The notes: generated by a model from the letters alone, not told the origin. Shown: positions 1-8,335, counted from the first letter of the stretch. The stretch: 45,502 bases of DNA from Bifidobacteriaceae bacterium (GCA_031268215.1 JAIRXP010000072.1:1-45502), one strand, 5' to 3'. A program made the numbers and translations.

Positions 1-60
1 CATACAACCGAGCGAACCGGAACCGGCGCCGACTAGCGTGTCAGCCGCGCCGCACCACGC

Positions 61-116
61 GGACATTATTACGTGAGGCAAGCACACCCGTTCCCGGACC
101 TTTTACGTGAGGCTAG
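61..116. repeat. Imperfect direct repeat upstream of the receiver gene
   Basis: Two copies of TTACGTGAGGC(A/T)AG lie at 69-82 and 103-116. Each is preceded by GGAC, so the repeated unit is about 21 bp (61-82 and 96-116). The copies start 34 bp apart, roughly three helical turns, and end about 32 bp before the -10 hexamer of the next gene. That spacing would suit a tandem activator or repressor site. No protein is identified. Positions 1-160 contain no gene start I can support. Confidence 0.45.
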
Positions 117-147
117 TCGGCGCGTGCCGGGCGGGTCTGGCTGCCGG

Positions 148-153
148 TAGCAT
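148..153 (+). promoter_or_regulatory. -10 hexamer of a leaderless promoter (receiver gene)
   Basis: TAGCAT is followed by 7 nt and then the ATG at 161, with no Shine-Dalgarno. The stretch TAG(C/G)ATTTAGACCATG recurs with one mismatch at the moxR start (27469-27484), which supports both as leaderless promoters. No convincing -35 hexamer is visible. Confidence 0.5.
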
Positions 154-160
154 TTAGACC

Positions 161-598
161 ATGACCGTTAGCGCGCCGACCTCCGAACAGGGCGGCCAAG
201 CCCGCCAGACCACTGCTGTGAAAATCCTGTTGTACTCAGACAACGCGGACGCCCGCAATGAGGTCAAGAGCAGTCTTGGCGGCACTTTGGGCGCCGCCGG
301 CCGACCCATCGAGTGGACCGAGGTCGCCACCCACGAAATTGCCATGATCACCTGCCATGAGCAAACCTTCGACTTGGTGGTGATGGATAACGACGCCAGC
401 CGGCTAGGCGGTGTGGGGCTGACCCAGCAAATGCGCAATGAACTCCACTGGGAGCCGGTCATTTTGTTGCTCTTGGCCCGCCAACAAGACGCTTGGCTGG
501 CGGCCTGGTCTGGGGCGGACGCCGCGTTGCTGCGGCCGGTCGACCCGTTCAAGCTGGCCGCCACCGTGGCGGACCTGGTGGGTGAAACACAGGCCTGA
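161..598 (+). CDS. Degenerate CheY-like receiver-domain protein
   Basis: A 145-residue protein with a Rossmann-like receiver fold and no output domain. Strand 1 and the acidic pocket can be seen near residues 21-30 (KILLYSDNAD), and the phospho-acceptor region near 72-78 (LVVMDND). The conserved Ser/Thr of strand 4 is replaced (ILLLLARQQ), and the invariant Lys before the loop Pro is Arg (ALLRPVD). Phosphorelay function is therefore doubtful. It may be a single-domain or pseudo-receiver regulator. It precedes trpD by 4 bp and the two are probably co-transcribed. The ATG at 161 is set by the -10 hexamer at 148-153. The partner and process regulated are unknown. Confidence 0.7.
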   Translation: MTVSAPTSEQGGQARQTTAVKILLYSDNADARNEVKSSLGGTLGAAGRPIEWTEVATHEIAMITCHEQTFDLVVMDNDASRLGGVGLTQQMRNELHWEPVILLLLARQQDAWLAAWSGADAALLRPVDPFKLAATVADLVGETQA

Positions 599-602
599 CT
601 CC

Positions 603-1661
603 GTGACCGCCAACGCCCCTGAATTCACCTGGCCGGACCTAATCTCCGCGCTTCTGCGGGGCAGCGACCTGACGGCGGATCAAGCCACCTGGGCCATGGA
701 TGAGGTCATGGGTGGCAACGCATCGCCAGTTCAGCTCGCGGGGCTGCTAATCGCGCTACGGGCCAAAGGCGAAACCGTCACCGAACTGGGCGGGCTGGCC
801 GAGTCAATGCTGAGGCACGCCCGTCCCATCAGCCTTCCCCGCGACGCCATCGACATTGTTGGTACCGGCGGGGACCGCGCCTTCACCGTCAACGTTTCAA
901 CTATGGCGGCCATAGTTATAGCCGGGACCGGGGCGAAGGTGGTTAAGCATGGCAACCGGGCGGCATCGTCCAAGTCTGGATCAGCGGACGTACTGGAGGC
1001 CCTAGGCGTCAACCTGGACTTGCCGGCCGGGCGTATCGAAGAGGTTTTCAACGAAGTCGGCGTGGCCTTCCTCTTCGCCCAAGCTTTTCACCCCTCGATG
1101 CGCCACGCGGCCGTGGCCCGGCGCGAGCTTGGGGTTGCCACCGTCTTCAATTTCTTGGGTCCATTGACCAATCCGGCCCGTCCCCGGGCCTCCGCTATTG
1201 GCTGCGCGGATGAGGCGATGGCACCGCTGATGGCGGGGGTGCTGGCGGCCAGGGGCGGCAGCGCCTTGGTCTTCCGTGGCCAACGTGATGGGCTCGATGA
1301 GATGGCGGCCACCGGCCCAGTCCAGGTCTGGGAGGCCCGCGAGGGAGCGGTCGAATCAATGGTCTTGAATCCGGTCGCGGACCTGGGCTTAGACCCCGTG
1401 ACCCTTGACGACCTGCGCGGGGCGGGTCCTGATCACAACGCCACTGTGGTCCGCCGGGTCCTGGACGGGGAAACTGGACCGATCCGCCAAACCGTTCTCC
1501 TCAACGCCGCCGCCGGATTGGCCGCGGGTGGCGAAAGGGCTGGCCTGGCCGGTGGCCCGCTAAAGGAACGCCTGGCGGCAGGCATGGACCTGGCGGCCAC
1601 AGCGATTGATTCCGGCGCCGCAGGCAGGTTACTGGACCGCTGGATCGAAGCCAGCGCTTAG
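603..1661 (+). CDS. trpD: Anthranilate phosphoribosyltransferase
   Basis: This enzyme transfers the phosphoribosyl group of PRPP to anthranilate, the second committed step of tryptophan synthesis, in the cytosol. The 352-residue product has the normal family length. Visible motifs are the PRPP-binding GTGGD with the following NVST, the Mg/anthranilate segment KHGNRAASSKSGSADVLEALG, and FHPSMRHA followed by FNFLGPLTNPA. I chose the GTG at 603, just after the upstream stop at 598, because the protein then begins about 10 residues before the first helix, as expected. The longer in-frame extension to 438 lies inside the receiver gene and is not coding. No other trp gene is in the window, so tryptophan genes are dispersed. 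Confidence 0.95.
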   Translation: MTANAPEFTWPDLISALLRGSDLTADQATWAMDEVMGGNASPVQLAGLLIALRAKGETVTELGGLAESMLRHARPISLPRDAIDIVGTGGDRAFTVNVSTMAAIVIAGTGAKVVKHGNRAASSKSGSADVLEALGVNLDLPAGRIEEVFNEVGVAFLFAQAFHPSMRHAAVARRELGVATVFNFLGPLTNPARPRASAIGCADEAMAPLMAGVLAARGGSALVFRGQRDGLDEMAATGPVQVWEAREGAVESMVLNPVADLGLDPVTLDDLRGAGPDHNATVVRRVLDGETGPIRQTVLLNAAAGLAAGGERAGLAGGPLKERLAAGMDLAATAIDSGAAGRLLDRWIEASA

Positions 1662-1664
1662 CTT

Positions 1665-1683
1665 CCCGAACTGTTGGTTCGGG
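1665..1683. terminator. Hairpin between convergent trpD and the AsnC-domain gene
   Basis: CCCGAAC (1665-1671), a 5-nt loop and GTTCGGG (1677-1683) form a 7-bp stem 3 nt after the trpD stop. The two genes converge here, 32 bp apart. No T-tract follows on either strand, so it is a plausible but weak bidirectional terminator. Confidence 0.45.
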
Positions 1684-1693
1684 GCAACGCCGG

Positions 1694-1975
1694 TCAGTCG
1701 CCCAAGCCCAAGTCGAAGGCCTGGTCTAAGTCACCAGTTGAATAGGTTTGGAAGGCGATGAACGTCTGGGTAGACACCACGCCGACCGTCTTAGATACCT
1801 GGTCCGCTATTACTCCGGCCAACTCCTCGTGCCGGCGTACCTTGGCGATGGCGATCAGGTCGACCTCGCCGGTAACCGAGTAGACCTCGGCTATGCCGGG
1901 GATATTGGCGATGGCCTGGGCGGCCTCGGGAATCAGATGTGCGTCAGTGTTGATCATGACAACTGCGGTGATCAT
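1694..1975 (-). CDS. Stand-alone Lrp/AsnC ligand-binding (RAM) domain protein
   Basis: A 93-residue protein consisting only of the alpha-beta RAM domain of Lrp/AsnC regulators. It lacks the N-terminal helix-turn-helix. Visible features are the strand pattern VVMINTDAHL, the glycine-rich ligand turn VYSVTGEVDLIAIAKV, and a C-terminal strand STQTFIAFQTYS. Such stand-alone proteins form octameric rings that bind amino acids or modulate full-length Lrp partners. They are common in Actinobacteria. Its Shine-Dalgarno is clear (GAGGAGG, about 6 nt before the ATG). It follows the lipoprotein gene by 38 bp on the same strand and may share its transcript. Ligand unknown. Confidence 0.85.
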   Translation of the reverse strand: MITAVVMINTDAHLIPEAAQAIANIPGIAEVYSVTGEVDLIAIAKVRRHEELAGVIADQVSKTVGVVSTQTFIAFQTYSTGDLDQAFDLGLGD

Positions 1976-2013
1976 GGCGTTCCTCCTCGGTCTTCGCTCC
2001 TTGGTCCTGGGCT

Positions 2014-2568
2014 CTAACCCTCGGCCGGGGGTTCGGCCGGACTGTCTGGTGCTTTGGTGAATTGATCCCAGGTGAAGCCATTGAAAATCTCGCTCACGCC
2101 GGCGTGGATTAGTTCACGCGAACCGAGCGGCTCCGCCAGCTTCAGGGTTCCCCATTTGAAAGCCTTGGCTGGTTCCTTGGGGCAATCCTTGCCTCCCTCG
2201 ACCGTCTTGACGTATGCCGCCACGGTTACCTTCGACTTCGATTCTTTGACCGTGAATCCAGCATGCTGGTAGCAACGGGTATCGCCATCGACATAGATGA
2301 TCTTCAAGTCGGAGGCCGCGGTGTCCTGTTTGACCATGTCTGCCCAAGGGGCGGAGATCCAGTCCTTCTCAGCCTTGTCTGACACCCCCAGATCCTCGTC
2401 AATCCCGGGAATTGGGTCGTCCGGCGCGGCCAGCTCGGGGAGCAACATCTGGGGAATGGTGCCGTCATCAGTTTCTTCTTTGCCGGTCTTGCCACCTTCG
2501 CCGCCGCAGGCGGTGAGGACGCCAAGAGCGAGGAGACAGGTCAGGGCGATCAAGGGACTCTTACGCAT
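2014..2568 (-). CDS. Predicted lipoprotein, function unknown
   Basis: The N-terminus is a lipoprotein signal peptide: MRK, a hydrophobic stretch, then a lipobox LTAC with the modified Cys at residue 21. The mature protein (about 164 residues) would be anchored to the outer face of the membrane. An acidic Gly/Asp-rich linker (22-60) precedes one globular domain with two Cys (CYQH and DCPKEP) that could form a disulfide. I recognise no family. The ATG at 2568 is preceded by TAGAGT (2576-2581, minus strand) with a 7-nt spacer, which fits a leaderless transcript. It may be co-transcribed with the downstream AsnC-domain gene. Confidence 0.75.
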   Translation of the reverse strand: MRKSPLIALTCLLALGVLTACGGEGGKTGKEETDDGTIPQMLLPELAAPDDPIPGIDEDLGVSDKAEKDWISAPWADMVKQDTAASDLKIIYVDGDTRCYQHAGFTVKESKSKVTVAAYVKTVEGGKDCPKEPAKAFKWGTLKLAEPLGSRELIHAGVSEIFNGFTWDQFTKAPDSPAEPPAEG

Positions 2569-2632
2569 GGAGTCAACTCTAGCGAAGCCTGACTTCTGGC
2601 GAGCCCGTCTTGTGAGTTTGGGTTCAAGCCTT

Positions 2633-3226
2633 TTACCAGGCCTCGGCCCACTCGTCGAAGTCCTCGGGACGCGGCTCTTGGCCGGGGTGCTCAGCGTCCC
2701 ACTCCTCGAAGAACTCCTCGGCGTCTTCCTCGAGCCTGAGGTAGGCGGCTTCCCGCAGCGTGCAATCGTAGGCCGCCATCACATTCGCCGTGGTGTAGGG
2801 CACGCGGCCGGCGCCTTTCGTCTCGCAGCAGAGGCGACCGGAATTGTCCACCCGGCAGATCGCGGTCGAGGTCTCGACCCAGCCGGCTCCTTCTTCCGAG
2901 TCGGCGACCACAAACCGGACGGTGCCGCCCCGCGCCCTCAGCGCCTCGACAAACGCACTGGCTTCTGTGTCGTTCCACTCGTCCGCCAACAGGGGGAGGG
3001 CTTCGTCGCCCGCTTGCGAGAAGTAGTCCGCCAGATTGTTTCCGTAGTTCCATCGCCCGCGCGCCGCGCCCCGGAACACCCAGGTGTCGCCCTGCTTCTC
3101 GACGGTGTATGAGTCAGCGTCGAGGATCGTGTAATCCGAACCTCCGGCCGATTCGATGTAGGCCTCCAGCTCGGGACCAACCTTCTCTGCGATGATCGTG
3201 ACTTTTGCGACCGATATGTTCGCCAT
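2633..3226 (-). CDS. Hypothetical acidic protein
   Basis: A 197-residue protein of unknown function. The ATG at 3226 is preferred because AAGGA lies about 7 nt upstream; a longer in-frame start at 3289 would add 21 Arg-rich residues without a ribosome site. The N-terminal part (residues 1-100) alternates strands and helices, with WVFRGAARGRWNYGNNLADYF and later WNDTEASAFVEALRARGGTVRF. This loosely recalls DUF1281-type ferredoxin-like folds, but I would not assign it. The C-terminal 40 residues are strongly acidic (LEEDAEEFFEEWD). There is no signal peptide or membrane segment. No neighbour suggests a role. The 232 bp upstream, before the ligase stop, shows nothing clear. Confidence 0.6.
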   Translation of the reverse strand: MANISVAKVTIIAEKVGPELEAYIESAGGSDYTILDADSYTVEKQGDTWVFRGAARGRWNYGNNLADYFSQAGDEALPLLADEWNDTEASAFVEALRARGGTVRFVVADSEEGAGWVETSTAICRVDNSGRLCCETKGAGRVPYTTANVMAAYDCTLREAAYLRLEEDAEEFFEEWDAEHPGQEPRPEDFDEWAEAW

Positions 3227-3458
3227 GATTTGGTCCTTGAAGAGTCTCGTGGTTACTGGTCTTAGCCCGGCCCGCTGCGGACGGCGCATTGGCTGGGCAA
3301 GACGCCGTCCTCCGCATCAACGTCCAGGCCACCCAGGTTAGCACCGCATGGCCGATGCCGTCCCAAGCTTCACCCACGCCACGCACCGCGGTTGACGCAC
3401 GCCAGTGGCCTTTGCCGTTGAAACGTGCGCAGATAGCCTGAGTTTCTGGTTCGGGATA

Positions 3459-5318
3459 CTAGCGGCGTCGCTTCTTGTCGCGGATCCGCAGCTCGCCGGT
3501 ATCGCCGTGGGTCCCGTACAGATCATCGATCTGGCCAGCGAAGTCCCGTAGCACTTGGCCCCGCTTGACCTTCAGCGACGGAGTCAAATAGCCGTTCAGC
3601 TCGGTGAAGTCGGTTTCCAAAATGACGAACTTGCGGATCGATTCGGCCCTTGAGACCGCCTGGTTGGTTCTAGTTACGGCCCGCTCCAGCGATGCCCAAA
3701 CGTCCGGGTCTTCGCGGGCCTGGGCCAACGGCATCGGGGTCTTGCCGTGGTTCGTCAACCAGCCGGGCAGCATCTCCTCGTCGAGGGTAACCAAAGCGCC
3801 AATGAACGGCCTTCCGTCACCAACCACGACTACCTGCGAAACCAGCGGATGGCCGCGCAGGCGGTCCTCCAGGATAGCCGGGGCTACATTCTTGCCACCG
3901 GCGGTCACGATCAGTTCTTTCTTGCGCCCGGTGATGAAGAGGTAGCCGTCGTCATCGAGATAGCCCATGTCCCCGGTGTGGAACCAGCCGCCGCGCAAGG
4001 CTTCAGCTGTAGCCGCGGGATTGTTGTGATACTGGTCAAAGACATTGATTCCTTTGAGGAGGATTTCGCCGTCTTCAGCGATCTTCGCCGAACAACCCGG
4101 GAAAGGCAAGCCTACTGAACCGATCTTCTGTCGGTTGAGGCGGTTGACAATGATCGGCGCCGTGGTTTCCGTCAGGCCGTAGCCCTCCAACACCATCAGA
4201 CCAATACCGCGGTAGAAATGACCCAAGCGTTCGCCCAGCGGGGCACCGCCGGACACGGCGTACTTGGTCTGGCCGCCCATGGCTTCCCGCAGCGAGCCGT
4301 AGACCAGCTTGCCTGCTATCCGATGCTGTGCCTTGAGCCACCAGGACGGGCCGCGTTTGGTGTCCAGGGCCCGGGAATAGACAATGGCGACTTTGGCGGA
4401 CCAGCGGAAGATCTTCAGCTTCAGTCCTGAACTGGCCTTCTGCTCAGCGGCGTTGTAAACCTTCTCCAAGACCCTGGGCACGGCCAGCAAGTAGGTTGGC
4501 TTGAAGGTACCCAAGGCAGGCACCAGGTTCTTGACGTCCGGGCAGTGCCCAATGATGGTGCTGGAACTGACGCCAACAACCTGGATGAAGCGCGCGAACA
4601 CATGGGCCAACGGCAGGAACAGGAGTGTCCGGCAGCCCTTCTGGGCAATCACTGGCACCAGCGATGTGGCTGATTCGTCGAACTGGGTGTTGTCAGTCAG
4701 GCGGACAAAGTGCCCGTGGGTCAGCTCTGTTCCCTTGGGTTTTCCGGTGGTCCCGGAGGTGTAGATGATGGTGGCGAGGTCCTTGCCCTGAGCGGCCTGA
4801 CGGCGGTCAGTTACTTCCGCGTCCGTCACCGCCGCTCCGACCTCCCGCAGGGCGTCGATGGCGCCTTGATTCAGTTGCCAGATTTGGCGCAGCTCTGGGG
4901 CCTGGCCGCGGACAGCCTCAAGAATCAGCCCATGGGCAGCGGTTTCGGCGAATGCGGCGCTGACACCGGCGTCCGAACAAATCCACTGGGCCTGTTCAAC
5001 CGAGCTGGTTTCGTAGATCGGCACCGATACGGCCCCGGCGGACCAGATGGCGTAATCCAGCACGGCCCAGTCATATGACGTCCGCGACATGATGGCGACT
5101 CGATCACCAATTCCGACGCCCAAGGCGATCAGCCCTTTGGCTACGGATACGACGTCTTGGTCGAATTGGCGGACGCTGACCGGTTCCCAGGTGCCCTCCT
5201 TCCGCTGGACTTCGAAGGCCGTGTCGTCAGGTTCTTTTCCCAGCCGGCGCAGAAGCATGGAGATGATGTTCAACGTGGGGTCAACGTCGACACTTGCCGG
5301 CATCGCAATGGTATCCAC
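3459..5318 (-). CDS. Long-chain fatty acid--CoA ligase (AMP-forming, FadD15 type)
   Basis: This enzyme activates long-chain fatty acids to acyl-CoA through an acyl-adenylate. Adenylation-family motifs are in order: IIYTSGTTGKPKG (P-loop), GYGLTETTAP, GGWFHTGDMGYLDDDGYLFITGRKKE, and the catalytic Lys region near SLKVKRGQV at the C-terminus. The product is about 619 residues, normal for the family. I chose GTG at 5318 because TAAACT (5326-5331, minus strand) sits 7 nt upstream; an ATG at 5303 is the alternative, and the longer start at 5480 would run through the recO promoter. It is divergent from recO. As I recall, M. tuberculosis fadD15 also lies near trpD. Confidence 0.92.
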   Translation of the reverse strand: MDTIAMPASVDVDPTLNIISMLLRRLGKEPDDTAFEVQRKEGTWEPVSVRQFDQDVVSVAKGLIALGVGIGDRVAIMSRTSYDWAVLDYAIWSAGAVSVPIYETSSVEQAQWICSDAGVSAAFAETAAHGLILEAVRGQAPELRQIWQLNQGAIDALREVGAAVTDAEVTDRRQAAQGKDLATIIYTSGTTGKPKGTELTHGHFVRLTDNTQFDESATSLVPVIAQKGCRTLLFLPLAHVFARFIQVVGVSSSTIIGHCPDVKNLVPALGTFKPTYLLAVPRVLEKVYNAAEQKASSGLKLKIFRWSAKVAIVYSRALDTKRGPSWWLKAQHRIAGKLVYGSLREAMGGQTKYAVSGGAPLGERLGHFYRGIGLMVLEGYGLTETTAPIIVNRLNRQKIGSVGLPFPGCSAKIAEDGEILLKGINVFDQYHNNPAATAEALRGGWFHTGDMGYLDDDGYLFITGRKKELIVTAGGKNVAPAILEDRLRGHPLVSQVVVVGDGRPFIGALVTLDEEMLPGWLTNHGKTPMPLAQAREDPDVWASLERAVTRTNQAVSRAESIRKFVILETDFTELNGYLTPSLKVKRGQVLRDFAGQIDDLYGTHGDTGELRIRDKKRRR

Positions 5319-5325
5319 GTGGCCG

Positions 5326-5331
5326 AGTTTA
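5326..5331 (-). promoter_or_regulatory. -10 hexamer before the acyl-CoA ligase
   Basis: TAAACT (minus strand) is 7 nt before the GTG at 5318, consistent with a leaderless start. The divergent recO -10 (GACAAT, 5378-5383) is 7 nt before its ATG, so the two promoters share about 50 bp. Confidence 0.45.
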
Positions 5332-5390
5332 GCGGTCAACTTACGCCGCCGTAGGTGACCGGTTGTCATTGGCCTGCGACAATTGTCGCC

Positions 5391-6152
5391 ATGGTCACTT
5401 TCCGGGACGCGGGCATTGTGCTGCGGACCCACAAACTGGCCGAGGCGGACCGTATTATCACTCTGTTGACCCGCGACCATGGCAAGGTCCGGGCCGTCGC
5501 CAAGGGCGTGCGGCGCCCAAAGTCACGCTTTGGTGGGCGCCTGGAGCCTTTCATGTACGCGGACCTCCAGTTCTATGAGGGCCGGTCACTCGATACGGTC
5601 ACTCAAGCGGTTACGCTGGCCGCCTATGGCGGCCCAATCACCGCTAGTTATCCGGCCTTCACTGCCGCCAATGCGGTAGCTGAGGTGGCGGACAAACTCA
5701 GCCCGGTTGAGCATGTCCCGGCCAGGCTCTTGTTCCGGCTGACCGTGGGGGCCGTGGCGGCTCTGGCGCGGTCGGTGGCGCCGCCAGATCCGGAGGGTAA
5801 CGCGCCCACGCCCGGGCCTGGCTCGGTGGCGGATTCTTACCTGTTGCGAGCGCTGGCCTTGGCCGGTTATGCCCCAGCCTTGACTGACTGTGCTCGGTGC
5901 GGTGCCCAAGGCCCGCACCGAGCGTTTTCACCCGCCGCCGGGGGAGTGGTCTGCCAGCGCTGCCGGCCGCCCGGTTCGGCGGCGCCCACCGGCGCCACGG
6001 TCGCCCTACTGGGAGCGTTGCTGGAGGGCGATTGGCCGGCGGTGGCCGCCGCCCCACCGCAAGCCGCGGCCGAATCCGCCGGCCTGGCTCGGTCTTTCGC
6101 CGAATTCCACCTGGAGCGGGCGATCGGCTCGCTACGCCTGATGGACCGCTGA
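5391..6152 (+). CDS. recO: DNA repair protein RecO
   Basis: RecO loads RecA onto SSB-coated single-stranded DNA with RecR in the RecFOR pathway and promotes annealing. The product is 253 residues. The N-terminal OB fold is seen (FRDAGIVLRTHKLAEADRIITLLTRDHGKVRAVAKGVRR, residues 3-41). A C-terminal zinc-binding element has two CxxC pairs (CARC and CQRC, about residues 167-192). The start is the ATG at 5391, 7 nt after GACAAT; an upstream in-frame start at 5355 would add 12 poorly supported residues. uppS follows by 30 bp on the same strand, an order I recall as conserved in Actinobacteria. Confidence 0.93.
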   Translation: MVTFRDAGIVLRTHKLAEADRIITLLTRDHGKVRAVAKGVRRPKSRFGGRLEPFMYADLQFYEGRSLDTVTQAVTLAAYGGPITASYPAFTAANAVAEVADKLSPVEHVPARLLFRLTVGAVAALARSVAPPDPEGNAPTPGPGSVADSYLLRALALAGYAPALTDCARCGAQGPHRAFSPAAGGVVCQRCRPPGSAAPTGATVALLGALLEGDWPAVAAAPPQAAAESAGLARSFAEFHLERAIGSLRLMDR

Positions 6153-6182
6153 CTGGGCGGCTGCGGTTGGTAGGGTCAACTG

Positions 6183-6923
6183 GTGTCCATCAAGCCGCCG
6201 CCACACCCATCTGGAGCCACGCCGCCGCCGGCTGGCCCCAAGCGGATCCCGCGCCACGTCGCGGTGGTGATGGACGGCAACGGCCGCTGGGCGGCTCAGC
6301 GCGGTCTGCCACGCAGCGAGGGTCACCGCGCCGGTGAAGATGCTCTCGTGGAAGTGGTGGCGGGGGCGGTTGAGGCGGGCGTTAGCTGGCTATCCGTCTA
6401 TGCTTTTTCGACTGAGAATTGGCGGCGTTCACCATCTGAAGTGCGCTTTTTGATGGGCTATTCGCGCCGGGTGCTCCGCGCCCGGCGCGACCTGTTCAGT
6501 TCCTGGGGGGTGCGAGTGAAATGGTCCGGAGAGCGGGGCCGCCTGTGGCCATCTGTCATCAAGGAACTCACCGAGGCGGAACAGCTAACCCAGGACAACA
6601 CCGGCCTAACACTGGCCTTGTGTGTCAACTACGGCGGCCGGGCGGAGATCGCGGCGGCCGCCAGCCGACTGGCCGCTTCAGGCGCGGATGTCACCGAGGC
6701 GGCCCTGGGCGCTGCGCTAGCAACGCCAGACGTCGATTTGTTCTGGCGCACCTCCGGCGAAGCCCGCCTGTCGAATTTCCTGATCTGGCAGGCGGCCTAC
6801 GCCGAGTTCGTGTTCACCGACAAGCTCTGGCCAGATGTTGACCGCCGGGATTTGTGGGCGGCGATTGAGGACTATTCCCGGCGTGAACGCCGCTTTGGCG
6901 GCCGTCCGGCTGGCTCATCCTGA
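6183..6923 (+). CDS. uppS: Isoprenyl transferase (cis-prenyl diphosphate synthase)
   Basis: This cis-prenyltransferase condenses isopentenyl diphosphates to make the long polyprenyl lipid carrier for peptidoglycan and wall polysaccharides. Hallmarks of the 246-residue protein are HVAVVMDGNGRWA (catalytic Asp and diphosphate site), the following GHRAGEDAL, YAFSTENWRRS, and the C-terminal FWRTSGEARLSNFLIWQ with the IPP-binding Arg and Ser. The start is GTG at 6183, 6 nt after TAGGGT (6171-6176), so uppS may have its own leaderless transcript besides read-through from recO. The N-terminal 20 residues are Pro-rich and not part of the fold. Confidence 0.93.
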   Translation: MSIKPPPHPSGATPPPAGPKRIPRHVAVVMDGNGRWAAQRGLPRSEGHRAGEDALVEVVAGAVEAGVSWLSVYAFSTENWRRSPSEVRFLMGYSRRVLRARRDLFSSWGVRVKWSGERGRLWPSVIKELTEAEQLTQDNTGLTLALCVNYGGRAEIAAAASRLAASGADVTEAALGAALATPDVDLFWRTSGEARLSNFLIWQAAYAEFVFTDKLWPDVDRRDLWAAIEDYSRRERRFGGRPAGSS

Positions 6924-6998
6924 GGCCGCCGGCGATGGCTCAGCGCGACGGGCCGCCGGTGATGGCCTGGCCTAACGGCCCAGCGTAACGGCCCAGCG
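6924..6998. repeat. Short direct repeats between uppS and zur
   Basis: GGCCGCCGG(C/T)GATGGC occurs at 6924-6939 and 6951-6966. A perfect 13-bp tandem pair, TAACGGCCCAGCG, occurs at 6973-6985 and 6986-6998. They fill the gap between convergent uppS and zur. They could be slippage products or termination-related sequence. Confidence 0.4.
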
Positions 6999-7079
6999 TC
7001 TCAGGCTCCGCGGTAGCGTGGGACGGCCCGCCCGCCCGCCCGTGTACAAGCGTTGGCACCGCCAGCGGCGGCAACGCCG

Positions 7080-7469
7080 TCAAGCGGCGCAGGCTCGGCA
7101 GACGCCGCTGATCTCCAGCGAATGCCGGATGTCTGTGAAACCGGCCGCGGCGGCCACCTTGTCCGCCCAGACCTCGAAGTCGGGCCCGGTGACGGCAGAG
7201 GACCGGCCGCAGGAGCGGCAAATGACGTGATGGTGGTGGCCGTCCTGTTCGCACAGACGGTAGAGCGCCTCAGCGCCCTCAACCCGGACTTGATCGACTT
7301 CTCCGTCCTCAACCAGGGCCTGGAGGTTACGGTATACGGTCGCCAAACCGATCTTCTCACCGGCCGCCAGCAAATCGTGGTGCAGCGATTGGGCGGAGCG
7401 GAAGGCGCCGGCCTGGCGCAGGGCCTCAAGTACCGCTTGGCGCGCCTTGGACGAGCGCCGTGTGGTCAT
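7080..7469 (-). CDS. zur: Fur-family zinc uptake regulator
   Basis: A 129-residue Fur-superfamily repressor. The N-terminal winged helix includes LATVYRNLQALVEDGEVDQV (DNA recognition helix). The dimerisation domain has HHHHVICRSCGRS and a C-terminal CRACAA, together giving the structural CxxC...CxxC zinc site and a His-rich sensing site. Zur represses zinc importers when zinc-loaded. It is the last gene of the znuA-znuC-znuB-zur operon, its start overlapping the znuB stop by 4 bp (7466-7469). It probably controls the operon, and so itself, through the palindrome at 10095-10107. Fur or another metal specificity cannot be excluded from sequence alone, but linkage to zinc ABC genes makes Zur most likely. 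Confidence 0.88.
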   Translation of the reverse strand: MTTRRSSKARQAVLEALRQAGAFRSAQSLHHDLLAAGEKIGLATVYRNLQALVEDGEVDQVRVEGAEALYRLCEQDGHHHHVICRSCGRSSAVTGPDFEVWADKVAAAAGFTDIRHSLEISGVCRACAA

Positions 7470-8335
7470 CGCCGTGAACTCCTAACTCGTTCAAATACCG
7501 GCCGGCTGATCGCCGCTAGAGCGTAGAGTGCGATCGCCAGTACCACGATTGTCGCACCCGGTGGCAAGCCGTACCAATACGAGGCCACCAGGCCGGCGGC
7601 TCCAGTCACGGCCCCGACCAGGGCCGCCCAGCCCATGGTCCGCCAGAATGACCGAGCCCACAGTTGCGTAATGGCAACCGGCACGATCATCAGGGCACTG
7701 ACAAGGAGTAAACCCACCACTCGCATGGCCACGGTAACTGTCAGGGCGGCCAAGGCAGCGCTGACAACGTTCCAGAAGCCCGTTGGCAAGCCACTGGCCT
7801 TGGCAAAGTCCTCGTCTGAGGCGGCGGCGAACAAGGCCCACCGGCCGGCCAGTCCAATCGCCAAGATCAGTCCGGCCAGGATCACACCGGTGGCCACATC
7901 CGCCCTGGACAGCGTTGACAAAGAGCCGAATAGGTACGCCACCAGCGTGGCGGAGGTTCCCCCAGCGACTTTGATCAGTGCCGCTCCGCCGGCTATCCCG
8001 CCGTAGAACATCAGCGCCAGTGCTAGATCCCCAGAGGTCCGTCCCGAACTACGGACTAGCTCAATCACCACCGCGCCTACCACGGCCGCCACTACCGCAC
8101 CAGGGATGGCGAGCGCGCCTGGGGCCAACCCCATGCCGGCGCCAATCAGCCAGCCCAGCGCCACGCCAGTTAACGCCACATGCCCAATCCCGTCGCCCAA
8201 CAGAGCCAGGCGCCGCTGAACCAGGTAGGTGCCCACCACCGGCGCTGCCCCACCCACGATTATGGCCACCGCGAGGGCCCTTTGGACCAGCGGATCTGAC
8301 AGCATGGCGGACCAGTATTCAAGGTATTCGCTCAC
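7466..8335 (-). CDS. znuB: Zinc ABC transporter permease
   Basis: This is the inner-membrane channel of a metal ABC importer of the ABC-3 (ZnuB/MntB) family. The 289-residue protein has about eight hydrophobic segments. Family features are an early LVQRRLALLGDGIGHVALTGVALGW segment, which contacts the ATPase, and SDEDFAKASGLPTGFWN, the usual cytoplasmic loop. It overlaps znuC and zur by 4 bp each (ATGA), so translation is coupled. Zinc rather than manganese or iron is inferred from the linked Fur-family regulator and the His-rich ATPase tail. Confidence 0.9.
   Translation of the reverse strand: MSEYLEYWSAMLSDPLVQRALAVAIIVGGAAPVVGTYLVQRRLALLGDGIGHVALTGVALGWLIGAGMGLAPGALAIPGAVVAAVVGAVVIELVRSSGRTSGDLALALMFYGGIAGGAALIKVAGGTSATLVAYLFGSLSTLSRADVATGVILAGLILAIGLAGRWALFAAASDEDFAKASGLPTGFWNVVSAALAALTVTVAMRVVGLLLVSALMIVPVAITQLWARSFWRTMGWAALVGAVTGAAGLVASYWYGLPPGATIVVLAIALYALAAISRPVFERVRSSRR

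Noticed and set aside
438..602. Extended N-terminus for trpD from the ATG at 438
   Set aside because: The extra 55 residues overlap the receiver gene, are Trp/Arg/Cys-rich and unlike any TrpD.
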